Assembly (NCBI RefSeq): GCF_033568475.1
Contig: NC_133120.1
Span: 83,656,151 to 83,720,150 of the forward strand
Length of the DNA stretch: 64,000 bases
Reading direction: 5' to 3'
Origin: Henckelia pumila
Taxonomy: Eukaryota > Streptophyta > Magnoliopsida > Lamiales > Gesneriaceae
Positions within the stretch are counted from its first letter, which is position 1; each line of letters starts with the position of its first letter. Shown one piece after another: positions 47,650-59,340 of the stretch. The notes beneath the pieces are model-generated. The model worked only from the letters and a program-made list of their open reading frames with translations. It ran no database searches and was not told the DNA's origin. The translations under genes and the position numbers were made by a program.

Positions 47650-50434
47650 ATGGGGAGTTGCCTGAGTAGCCAAGTTAAATCTGAGAGCCTTTTTCATTCT
47701 GACACAGGTAATTTGTTCTTCTAACCCTTCTTTTTTTACTTCAAATCTTGGTTATGAGTGAAGACATTATATTTTTCTTCAGCTTGCTGTGAGAGATATG
47801 GAGAAAGAGGAGCCTATAAGTTTGCAATTTTTCTTCATTTTCAGTTTAAAAAGACGATAATTCATTGCTTAGAACTGCTCGAAATTGTATCCTGTAAAAC
47901 ATATGCGATTTGCGAAAGATATATTTACCTTAAAGCTTAGTTTTTTGACATGATTCTCGCTTAAGGAAGTGTTCATGCCATTGAACATTCACTCATCTCT
48001 TGGATCTGATGTAGAAACTATTGGCAACTATAATAATCAACCGAAAGTATAGTGTTCCAATGTAGTTGAATGCTATAAAAGCTGATTGATAATGGATGCA
48101 CTTATGTTTCTCATGACTATCTATTTGGACATTTCTTCCCGATCGTTATTCAAAACGAAACTACCAAAAAGTCTTCTTCACCTAAATTTAAGATTCAGGT
48201 GTAAACTGTAAATAATGTTTGTTACTTACTTTCTAATTGTTTTCAAATTGATTTGGCAAATTTGAAGTTCTCTTAGATTCATGGTTTCCCTGGCTATTTG
48301 TTACTATTGGCTTGTATACCTTACTGGATAATATGCGTAGGTGTGAACTCTTCCAAAATGGTCAGCAAAGATGGGACTGAGTTAAGTATCAGCAAAGATG
48401 GGACGGATTTAAGTAATTCAAGCAGTAAAGGTTCTTCTACTTCTGTACCTCCGACTCCTCGAAGTGAGGGTGAGATATTGCAGTCTTCCAATTTGAAAAG
48501 TTTTACATTCAATGATCTCAAGGCAGCCACAAGAAATTTTCGTCCCGACAGCGTATTGGGGGAAGGGGGCTTTGGTTCGGTTTTCAAGGGATGGATTGAG
48601 GAGCATTCACTTTCAGCTTCAAAGGCTGGATCCGGCTTGGCGATAGCCGTGAAGAAGCTGAACCAGGAAGGATGGCAGGGCCACAAGGAATGGTTGGTAT
48701 GTACAATTCTCATGTGGATATCTTCTATGCATTTTTCAGGAAGTTTGCCATTTTTGTATCCGATGTCTGCTGTTCTGCTCCCATGCATGTTTTTTCCCAT
48801 TGTGTTGGGATTCGAGATCTTCGTGTTCTGTTATATTTGGTGTTTCTGTAATTCTTTCATGGAATTGACTTGTTTAAAAGCAAGCAAAATAACAACCATG
48901 TTATCTTCAAGTCATTATTGCATGCAAATTTAATGAAAATGCGAGTTCTAATATATCATATCTTTGTTTTCGGCGATTACTCTGCTGCAGATTTAAGCAG
49001 CTTGCCCCCAGTTGGAGCATTTATATCAATCTACTTGAATGGTTATAATAATTTGAATATGGAAATTGACAAATATAGTTGATGCTATGTTGTTTCATTC
49101 AAATCAACAGGCGGAAATCAACTATCTTGGGCAGCTACGCCATCCTAATCTTGTAAAATTAATTGGTTACTGCTTAGAGGATGACCACCGACTTTTGGTC
49201 TACGAGTTCATGCCCAAAGGCAGCATGGAAAATCACCTATTTAGAAGTGAGTTCTTTATAAACGATGATATGATGATTGGCTAAGTTCTCAATCACATTA
49301 TCTCTGTTTAAAGTTAGTGCAAGTATGATCAAAATGTTTCACCCGGTAGTAAACATAGTTGATAGTTTGAGTTTATGATGAATCAGGAGGTTCTTACTTC
49401 CAGCCACTTTCATGGGGAGTAAGACTGAAAATTGCTCTTGGTGCTGCTAGGGGGCTGGCCTTTCTTCACAATGCAGAGACGAAAGTAATATATCGAGATT
49501 TCAAGACTTCCAACATTCTTCTAGATTCGGTTTGTAAATTCTTGTTTCTCTAGCAGTAAGGGACTTTTCTACATTTGTTGAAGAATGGTTTATCTTAAAT
49601 TACTTTTGTGCTTGTTGATTCACAGAACTACAATGCCAAACTTTCTGACTTCGGGTTGGCGAGGGATGGGCCAACTGGTGATAAGAGCCATGTCTCGACT
49701 AGAGTCATGGGAACTTACGGATATGCTGCTCCTGAATATCTATCGACTGGTACAGCTTACATGAAATTCTTAATAATTTTTCTAATAAGCAATAAGCAAC
49801 ATGACTAAAATTCTACACTCTGTTTTGTGGAGTTTACATAAATTAGGGAGTTTTCATGCCTAGCTTATACTATACATAATGCTCATCTTTGGCTTTCTTG
49901 CTATTACTGCATGTTGAAGTTTTGAATTACAAAGATCTATTATGCTTGGAAACTATATAATCTTATTTTTGCACAGGTCATTTAACCTCCAAGAGTGATG
50001 TATACAGCTTTGGTGTGGTCCTACTAGAAATTTTATCCGGCAAGAAAGCGGTAGACAAGAATCGTCCCCCGGGAGAACATAATCTAGTTGAATGGGCAAA
50101 ACCTTATCTTACAAACAAACGCAGAAATTTCCGAATCATGGACCCTCGACTTGAAGGCCAATATTCGATGGCTCGAGCTATAAAGGCAGCTAACCTTGCT
50201 CTTCAATGCATATGCATGGACCCCAAGTTAAGGCCGAACATGAATGAGGTTGTTACAGCTCTAGAGCAGCTCCAAGATTTGAAGGACTCTTCCAAGAACG
50301 ACGAGAAAGATTACCCTCTAAGTCGACGTGCCCAACCAGGTGGTGGGCTTAGGTATTGCAGGAGCAGTGCTGCTGGTGAAACACGACCAAAAGTGGCTTA
50401 TCCGAGACCTTCGGCATCTGTACATTATGCATGA
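47650..50434 (+). CDS. Receptor-like cytoplasmic kinase, family VII (APK1B/PBL-like), 6 exons
   Basis: Exons: 47650-47707, 48341-48696, 49111-49246, 49387-49529, 49626-49749 and 49977-50434 join in frame to 424 aa. RLCK-VII kinases sit under the plasma membrane and relay signals from receptor kinases in immunity and growth. The first exon encodes only [13 protein letters not shown], with Gly2 for N-myristoylation and Cys4 for palmitoylation, and stands apart behind a 633-bp intron. The kinase domain shows [10 protein letters not shown] (residues 92-101), catalytic Lys124 in [17 protein letters not shown] (Asp221; Tyr replaces the usual His of HRD, normal for this family), DFG (Asp239) and GYAAPEY. 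The tail ends [12 protein letters not shown], close to the APK1B-type tail. A 27-bp tandem duplication (48364-48417) gives SKDGTELSI and SKDGTDLSN in the variable N-terminal region. No defect seen, so it should be active. Confidence 0.93.
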
Positions 50435-51439
50435 ACTTGTTTTGATTCAAGCTCAAGCTACTTATCAAGTAAGGGGTGACCAAAAATCTGTGCTACTCGC
50501 TTATGTTTCAGATGGTTGTATAGTTTTTTTTGCTTTCATTTCTTATCTCTGGATTTAGGCATCTCTTAGGAGTGGATCTATTTGTTAATTTGGAGTTGTG
50601 AGCAGCTTTTGGATCCGATAATTTTCATGGTATTTGGAAAATTGTTGAAAGATTTTTGAAGCATTATTTTGGACATGAAAGCATTTGTTGTACTTTTTCT
50701 CTGCTATAATTATGCTCATAAAAAAAAATCTTATGTACATCCCTTTTATTCTCTGCATCTCATATGGTAAAACAAAGAAAAATTCAAAAGGGTATATAAT
50801 CTTATTGAGGATAGGTGGTGTGGTTATTATTATTATGTATCTATTATTTAAATTAATGGAACATCGAGCGCCAACATGATAAGGAAATTGTATGCTACAC
50901 TGGGAGAAATACTTTCTTTCATTGTATTTTTCAAATGTTCGCGCGAACATTTCACTAAAAAAACATCTAGACCTTATAAGTATTTTTTTTTAAATGTAAT
51001 GTAATTGGGGTGAAAAACATCCGGTGTAGCATAAAATGTCCCAACATGATGGGGTCGATCTGTCAAATTTCTTCTTATATATTTTTAAGATTCAAATTGT
51101 CGCACCACCAAATAGAAGGGTCAGCCAAAACAAGATAAAAGATGATCTATTAAATTTGTAGCATAGGTCAATATAGTGGTATGCACCGTTGCATTTATAA
51201 GAACATGTTCGTGCCTTGTGGTAGACGATGGCTCGAGCTATGATGGAAGATGATATAATTATTTAAAAATTTATATATATATATATATATAACGATAAAA
51301 AAATACATTTTTATTGAGATATATAAGTAACAGATATACTAAAATAGATTTTTATAGTCGATTTGTCACACATGACATCAAGTGTCAAAATTAAACTCCA
51401 AAAGCAACAAATCTCTTTCCAACTGAAAAACAGTATTAT
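50435..51439. other. 3' UTR of the kinase gene and intergenic DNA
   Basis: The first few hundred bases are likely 3' UTR. The rest is AT-rich with a short (TA)n run near 51271-51290, up to the edge of the first Copia element. No gene seen. Confidence 0.4.
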
Positions 51440-51677
51440 TGTTGTGAAAAGTAAAATTTATAACACTCAAAAACTCAAAATATTCTCAAACTCCACACTT
51501 TAAATTTATTCTCTCAAATTGTGTTTTTCTACACAAATGAAGAGACCTATTTATAGATCTCAATGGGAGATTAGTCCAAAAATTAAATCATCATCATCTA
51601 CATCATCACACATTAATTTTCAAAATAATACAACTCAATTTTCAACAATTCTAATATAATATAATATATTTTCAACA
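51440..51677 (-). repeat. LTR of the minus-strand Copia element (its 3' LTR)
   Basis: 238 bp starting TGTTGTGAAAAG and ending TTTTCAACA. Nearly identical to the copy at 57206-57438. The polypurine tract lies immediately inside it. Confidence 0.93.
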
Positions 51678-54600
51678 CTCCCCCTTGTGATGATGATCGT
51701 CATATGATGATTGTCTTTATTACGTATTTTATGCTGCCTCGTTAAAAACCTTACTAGGAAAAACCCAGTGGGACAAAAACCATAGCAAGGAAAAAAGAGT
51801 GCAGCCACGTAAACTCCCCCTCATGTTAATATGAGTGATTCTTCACATATTCCGTAGATTGCGCATCCCAATGTTGTATATATGCTTTCTGAATATCGTC
51901 GTGGGAAGTGCCTTTGTGAAGAGATCTGATGAGTTCTCACTTGATTGAATGTAACAGATATCAATATCTTTATTATTCTCAAGCTCTTGAGTGTAGGCAA
52001 AGAACTTTGGGGGGATATGTTTGGTTCTATCACTTTTGATGTATCCTTCTTTCATTTGAGAAATACATGCAGCATTGTCTTCATACAACGTCACAGGCTT
52101 CTTGTCTACTGATAATCCACAAGAAGTTTGGATATGTTGTGTCATTGATTTTAACCACACACATTCACGACTTGCTTCATGTAATGCAATAATCTCGGCG
52201 TGATTTGATGAAGTTGTTACGAGTGTTTGTTTCTGTGAACGCCAAGAAATTGCAGTGCCTCCACGAGTAAATACATATCCGGTTTGGGAACGTGCCTTAT
52301 GTGGATCAGATAAATATCCAGCATCAGCATAACCAATGATACTTTGATTGGTGTCTTTTGAGTACAAAAATCCCAAATCTGTCGTTCCTCGTAGATAACG
52401 AAATATATGTTTAATTCCGTTTCAGTGCCTCTTTGTTGGATATGAACTGAATCTTGCCAATAAATTTACAGCAAAAGATATATCAGGTCTAGTGCAATTT
52501 GCAAGATACATAAGGGCACCAATGGCACTTAGATATGGTACTTCTGGACCAAAAATAACTTCATCATCCTCACATGGACGGAATGGATCATTTTCTATGT
52601 TTAATGATCTTACAACCATTGGAGTACTTAATGGATTTGATTTATCCATATTAAAATGTTTAAGGATCTTTTCTGTATAATTTGCCTGGTGAACAAAAAT
52701 TCCACATTCTTTTTGTTCGATTTGCAAACCCAGACAATACTTGATTTTTCCAAGATCCTTCATTTCAAATTCTTCTTTCAAGTACATCATAACTTCTTGA
52801 ATTTCTTTATTCGTTCCAATGATGTTTAAATCATCAACATATACAGCAATAATTACACATCCGGATGTTGTTTTCTTGATGAAAACACAAGGGCATATTG
52901 GATCATTTACATATCCCTTTTTCATCAAGTGATCACTTAGCCGATTATACCACATTCGGCCTGATTGCTTCAACCCATATAATGATCTTTGCAATTTTAC
53001 AGAATAAAATTCTCTGGGTTTTGAACTTTGTGCTTCAGACATCTTAAATCCTTCAGGGATTTTCATGTATATATCACTATTAAGTGATCCGTATAAGTAA
53101 GCTGTAACAACATCCATAAGACACATTTCCAAATTTTCAGACACTGCCAAACTAATCAAATATCGAAACGTAATTGCATCCATAACAGGAGAATACGTTT
53201 CTTCATAATCAATTCCAGGCCTTTGAGAAAAACCTTGTGCAACAAGTCTAACTTTATATCTGACTATTTCATTTTTCTCATTTCGCTTTCGAATAAAAAC
53301 CCATTTGTATCCAACAGGTTTTACACCTTCAGGTGTGAGGACTATAGGTCCAAAAACATTACGTTTATTCAGCGAATCCAATTCAACCTGGATGACATCT
53401 TTCCATTTAGCCCAATCATGACGAGTTTTACATTCACCAAAAGATTTTGGTTCATGATCCTCATTTTCATTTATGATGTCACAAGCCACATTATAAGAAA
53501 ATATCTCATCAATATCTTCTATGTCTTTTCGGTTCCATATTTTTCTAGTATTAATATAATTGATAGAGATTTCACGATTCTCGTCAGTTTGTGGTTCTGA
53601 CAGAACATTTTCATCATCAGGTGTTTCTTCTGGAACACCATTTTCTATTTTATGATCATCGTGCTTCTCTATGCCTTTTCTTTTCCGAGGATTTTTATCC
53701 TTGGAACCGACTGGCCTTCCACGCTTCAGGCGTTTAATGACATCATGAGTGTCTTCAATCTGTTTCTTTGGAATTTCAATTCGAGCTGGGGCATTTACAG
53801 CTTGTATATATGATTTTCTCACCCCTTTTGTGTCTGCAAATGCATCTGGCATTTGATTTGCTATTCTTTGCAAATGTACAATTTGCTGTACATCTTTTTC
53901 ACATTGTTTGGTCCTTGGATCCAAATGTAACAATGATGGTACATACCATGTGATTTCTTTTTCGATGTGTTTCTTTTCTCCCCCTAACACTGGAAATATT
54001 TCTTCATTAAAATGACAATCAGCAAAGCGTGCTGTAAACACATCGCCTGTCTGAGGCTCAAGATATCGAATGATTGATGGACTATCATAACCGATATAAA
54101 TACCGATTTTTCTTTGAGGACCAATTTTTGATCGTTGAGGTGGTGCAATAGGCACATACACCATACATCCAAAAATTCTTAGATGAGAGATATTTGGTTC
54201 TTTACCAAATACAAGTTGCAATGGGGAGAATTTATGATATGCACTTGGTCTGATGCGAATTAATGCCGCAGCATGTAAAATTGCATGTCCCCATATAGAA
54301 ATAGGGAGTTTGTTTTCATAATAATAGGTCTAGCAATCAGTTGTAGACGTTTAATCAATGATTCAGCTAATCTATTTTGCGTATGAACATGAGCTACAGG
54401 ATGTTCAACAGTGATTCCCATTGACATACAATAATCATTGAAAGTCTGGGATGTAAATTCTCCAGCATTATCAAGTCTTATTTTCTTGATTATATAATCG
54501 AGAAATTGATTTCGCAATTTTATTATTTGAGCTATCAATCTTGCAAATGCCACATTCCGAGTTGACAATAAGCATACATGTGACCATCTGCTAGAGGCAT

Positions 54601-57205
54601 CGATCAATACCATAAAGTATCGTATTGGTCCACATGGTGGATGAATTGGCCCACAAATATCATCCTGAATACGTTCAAGAAATATGAGTGATTCAGTTTG
54701 GATTTTAGCTGGTGATGGTCTTATAATAAGTTTTCCAAGTGAACATGCTTTACATTGAAACTTATTATTCTGAAAGATCTTCTGGTCTTTCAATGGATGA
54801 CCATGTGTATTTTCAATAATTCTTTGCATCATTGTTGAACCAGGATGTCCCAATCGATCATGCCAATTTGTTAATATTGATGAATTATCTATCACCATAT
54901 TTTATTCAATTGGACTTATATGTGTATAATGCAATCCAGTAGGGAGCATTGGTAGTTTCTCAACTACAAATTTCTTTCCTGACTTATATGTGGTAAGACA
55001 CATATATTTCTGATTTCCATCAGTCATTGTCTCAGTATCATACCCATGAGAATATATGTCATTAAAACTCAACAAATTTCTTTTCGATCGTGGTAACAAA
55101 AATTTCGCTTTACCAAAACCTTCAATCAAGTCTACAGGACCTGATATTGTATTCATCATTGTTTTTGTTGGTTTTAGTTCCAAGAAATATCTTTCATCTC
55201 GCAGAATAGTGTGCGGTGTACCACTATCCGGTATGCAAATTTCCATGATATATGTTTGCTCATAGCATTTTTCATATCAAACTTCACAAAAATGTAATAA
55301 AGAAAAATTAAGTACAATACAAATGTAAAATATAACATGCTTTATAATAAAAAAAATGCATAAAAAATACAAATTTATTACAATCTAGTCTCACCAATCT
55401 TTTAATCAATGTCTTCGAAATCATTCAAAAAATCTGCAGCACTGAAACTAGTTGAACCAATTAAATGGTCACTATTTTCAATAAAATTGGTCTCTTTTCC
55501 TTTCCCCTTTATCGATTCTTTATAGAGCTTACAAAGGTGCTCGGGGGCTCGACAAGTTCGTGACTAATGTCCCGGAGTGCCACATCTATAACAAACACTC
55601 TCGGTTCTTTTTGAGTGATTTTCATTTTCACTCATGTTTTCATGCTGCCTTTTTAGTGGGTGATGCGTGACGCTCTTTTGAGATGAGTTACTGAAATAAC
55701 TACCTCGATTATTTTCATATCCACGACCGCGTCCACGACCACGGCCATTTCTACGTCCACGTCCACGTCCACGCCCACGTCCTCGACCTCGTCCACGACC
55801 AAAATCTGGTCTATTCCTTTGATTTTGATTTTCATTTTTCATTACGACATTTGCTTCAGGAAATGCCGTTGATCCAGTGGGTCGGGATTGATGATTTCTT
55901 ACTAACAATTCGTTGTTCTTTTCCGCCACAAGAAGACATGCGATTAGTTCGGAATATCTCAAAAATTCACGCACTATATACTGTTGTTGTAGAGTTATAT
56001 TCGATGCGTGAAAAGTGGAAAATGTTTTCTCAAGCATTTCCATCTCTGTGACTTCAAGTCCACAGAATTTTAATTGCGAGACTATTCGATACATCGCAGA
56101 ATTATAATCACTGACTTTTTTAAAGTCTTGGAATCTCAACGTATTCCATTCATCACGGGCGGTCGGGAGTATCACTTTCCTTATATGCTCAATCTTTCTT
56201 TCAGCCCTTTTCATAAAGTCATTGGGTCTTTTTCTGTGAGATACTCACATTTCAACCCTTCATCAAGATGTCGGCGCAAGAAAATCATAGTTTTTGCTTT
56301 ATCTTGTGAGGTTGATATATTATTTTTTTTAATGCTTTCACTTAGATCCAATGACTCAAGATGCATCTCAACATCAAGAGTCCATGGCATATAATTTTTT
56401 CCAGTGATATCGAGTGCAACGAATTCAAGCTTTGCCAAGTTTGACATGGTGGTACTAGAAAAATAACAATGCATTTTATTAGTTAATTTCCATTAATATG
56501 ACAATACAAAATAATGGATAAACGATGAGTACAAGTAAGTGTACAAATAAAGAAAAAGCATGTGGTGGAAAATCGCTGGTGAGTACAAAACTCGTGAGCA
56601 TGATGATCATAATCGTTATGAAAAATATCCTTAGAAAAACCAAAAACTCTATCTTCTTCTTTTTTGAAAAAAACCGAGGAGAAAATGTTTTGAGATGAAG
56701 AATGAATTTTGGTGTGATTGAAAATGAGTTTGAGTGAAAATATTTATAGGCCAAAAACTAGCCATTTGTGACCGTTGGGGGTAAAGAAAAATCGAGTATG
56801 TGTTGAATAAAAATTTGTGATAATGATACAATGCATATAATGATAATCATAATTAAATAATTATGTATATCATATCACATTATTATAAGATCGGTGTCAT
56901 AGACAACCTTTTATATAATAACATGACATTATACAAATATGATTATAATGTTTAAAAACCTTAGAGGCTTTTATACTTGTCGTATCCCTTACCGGGAGTG
57001 TGGGATGTCGTCTTAACATCCTCCCAGGATTTATAACAAGTTTTTTTAAAAAATTCATAACATGATATTATATATTAATATATACACAATAAAAATATAT
57101 AAACAGTAAAATAAAAATTCTTACTTGTTGAATATTTTTGACTTCTTCTTGTATTTTGAAGCGTCGAAAATTATAGAGAACCTTCGAGCGATCGTGCTGA
57201 TAACG

Positions 57206-57438
57206 TGTTGTGAAAAGTAAAATTTATAAAACTCAAAAACTCAAAATATTCTCAAACTCCACACTTTAAATTTATTCTCTCAAATTGTGTTTTTCTACAC
57301 AAATGGAGAGACCTATTTATAGATCTCAATGGGAGATTAGTCCAAAAATTAAATCATCATCATCTACATCATCACACATTAATTTTCAAAATAATACAAC
57401 TCAATTTTCAATAATTCTAATATAATATATTTTCAACA
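57206..57438 (-). repeat. LTR of the minus-strand Copia element (its 5' LTR)
   Basis: 233 bp with the same termini as the partner LTR. The sequence just inside (CGTTATCAGCACGATCG on minus) is where the primer-binding site should be. I could not assign the tRNA. Confidence 0.93.
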
Positions 57439-57472
57439 ATTATGACTTTTTTTAAGCATAAATGTTTTATGA

Positions 57473-57742
57473 TTTTTTTTTTTAGATAAACCAAATTCAT
57501 TAACCATAAAGATCCTTAGATACAATAGATAAAAACCAATTAGGAAACCCAGAGCAGGTATTCCAAATCATCGAAGTAGAGCAATTAAAAGCAAAATTCA
57601 CCAGTCGATGAGCTGCTGAATTCGAAGTCCCCTTCATATGTTTGATTCTAACAAAGGCATTGTCCAGAAGCATAGATTTGAAACATCTCATCTTTAAAAA
57701 TATACATAGTAAGTACATATATAAAATGACAGTAATAGTTAT
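57473..57742 (-). mobile_element. LINE 3' end (RNase H-like C-terminus plus poly-A), interrupted
   Basis: On the minus strand a frame ends with VRIKHMKGTSNSAAHRLVNF and then FPNWFLSIVSKDLYG and a stop. This resembles the end of the RNase H-like (RVT_3) domain that closes many plant L1-type LINEs, with the usual ANSVAH-like motif and a late W-L. Sixteen bases after the stop is a run of 11 A (T at 57473-57483 on plus), fitting a LINE poly-A tail. The fragment stops at 57742, where the plus-strand Copia element begins, and its continuation was not found beyond 63214. An RNase H-like host pseudogene is the alternative. Confidence 0.55.
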
Positions 57743-58460
57743 TGTTGATGCTTATGACTCTTATCTGTTGGGCCAGCCCATTTTTAATTAAAAGGCTTAG
57801 TTGGTAACTAAGGAATTGGATCACATATGTTGGGCTGGGCTATCTCTTAGCTGGAAAAGAAGTTGAGGAGTTATAACTACTTATTAGCCGAGATGTATAC
57901 ATATGAGAGTTAATCCAGAAGCTAAGATACAACAGAAAAATAGATCTTCGATCAATTGAGCTTGGAAGGAATGTGATCTGATCTTGAAGGTTTAAGAAGA
58001 GTATAGAGCTACTCCTTGAAGATACAATACAGAAGAGTTAAAGAGGAATAATCGATAGAGAAGAAAGCAAGATCGGCAGTCAAGGGAAGTTGATAAAATC
58101 TTGATTGTATTGAGTTTTTTATTCTTTGGGATCGATTATTGCTTGCATTGCTATTGTATTGGAACTCCATTCTTGAATTGATTAATAAGAGCTTGAGTTG
58201 ATTCTCCCCGTGGATGTAGGCCACTATAACTGGTGGCTGAACCACGTAAATCGAAAAATGTTGTTATTGTTTTTTTGTCTAATCGCATTCGGATTATGTT
58301 CTTCATGTTTGTGTTTCTATTGAATTAGTAGTGTATACACAGACTGAAATCTGCTAGTGTTCTTAATTCAAGCTCGAACAGGAAGTTTGTATGATCGGCT
58401 TATAACAAAGAAGTTCTGTTCTTGATAGGTGAAACATGATATCATCTTGTTCTCATAACA
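57743..58460 (+). repeat. 5' LTR of the plus-strand Copia element
   Basis: 718 bp, TG to CA ends, about 97.5 percent identical to the copy at 62496-63214. Confidence 0.93.
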
Positions 58461-59340
58461 AGTGGCGCCGTCCGTGGGAAGCGAATTGAAGATGGGAACT
58501 ATGAAGTTTGATATAGAAAAATTCACAGGCAAGAACGACTTCTCTTTATGGAGGATCAAGATGAGAACTATCTTGATTCAACAGGGACTGATGGAAGCTC
58601 TCAAAGGCAAGGAAGAAATGTCTACTGATACCAAGGATAAGACTGAAATACTGGAGAAAGCCCACAGTGCTATCATCCTGTGTCTGGGAGACAAGCCTCT
58701 TTGGGAGGTGGCTCGTGAATCATCTGCAGCAGCAGTATGGAACAAACTTGAGAGCCTTTACATGACAAAGTCTCTAGCAAATCGGCTGTACATGAAGCAA
58801 AGACTGTATTTGTTTATGATCAAGGATGAAAAAGATCTTCAAGATCAGATAGATGAATATTACAAGATATTAGATGATCTTGAAAACATTGAAGTCAAGC
58901 TTGAAGAGGAGGATAAAGCTCTGATACTCCTGAATGCTTTGCCAAAGAAGTATGAAAACTTCAGGGACGCTTTACTGTATGGAAGATAGCAGACTATAAC
59001 TCTTGAGGAGGTGATGTCGGACATACAATCAAAGGAGTTGCAAAGGAAGAGTAATGTGAGTATTGAATCTCAAGGGGAAAGTCTTGTGACTCGAGGAAGA
59101 ACTGATAGAAGAAATATAAATGGAAGGAAGTTCAGATCTCGATCAAGGAGTCAAGGAAAATTCAAAAGGAATTACACAGGAAACTTAAAGTGTTTTATCT
59201 GCCACAAGGAATGACACTTTAAGAGAAACTGTCCAGAGAGAAAGGAAAAGATCAGTGATATAAGTAAGGAAGATGGATCAGCAGCTATAGCATCTGATGG
59301 CTATGAATCAGCTGAGGTATTAACCATATCAGATAAGGAG

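Larger units (their letters stand above)
51440..57438 (-). mobile_element. Copia LTR retrotransposon (minus), full-length but broken
   Basis: Bounded by two LTRs of about 235 bp with TGTTG and CAACA ends and flanked by the perfect 5-bp duplication ATTAT (51435-51439 and 57439-57443). Read on the minus strand, the order is gag with basic RGRGRG stretches and a CCHC knuckle (about 55.5-56.5 kb), protease and integrase (about 54.2-55.3 kb), reverse transcriptase with YVDD (about 52.7-53.9 kb) and RNase H (about 51.8-52.4 kb). Integrase before reverse transcriptase defines Copia. A polypurine tract (GGGGGAG on minus) abuts the left LTR. The coding region is broken in about five places, so this is a fossil. 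The LTRs differ by about 3 substitutions and one 5-bp indel (about 1.3 percent), suggesting insertion of the order of 1 million years ago at usual plant rates. Confidence 0.93.
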
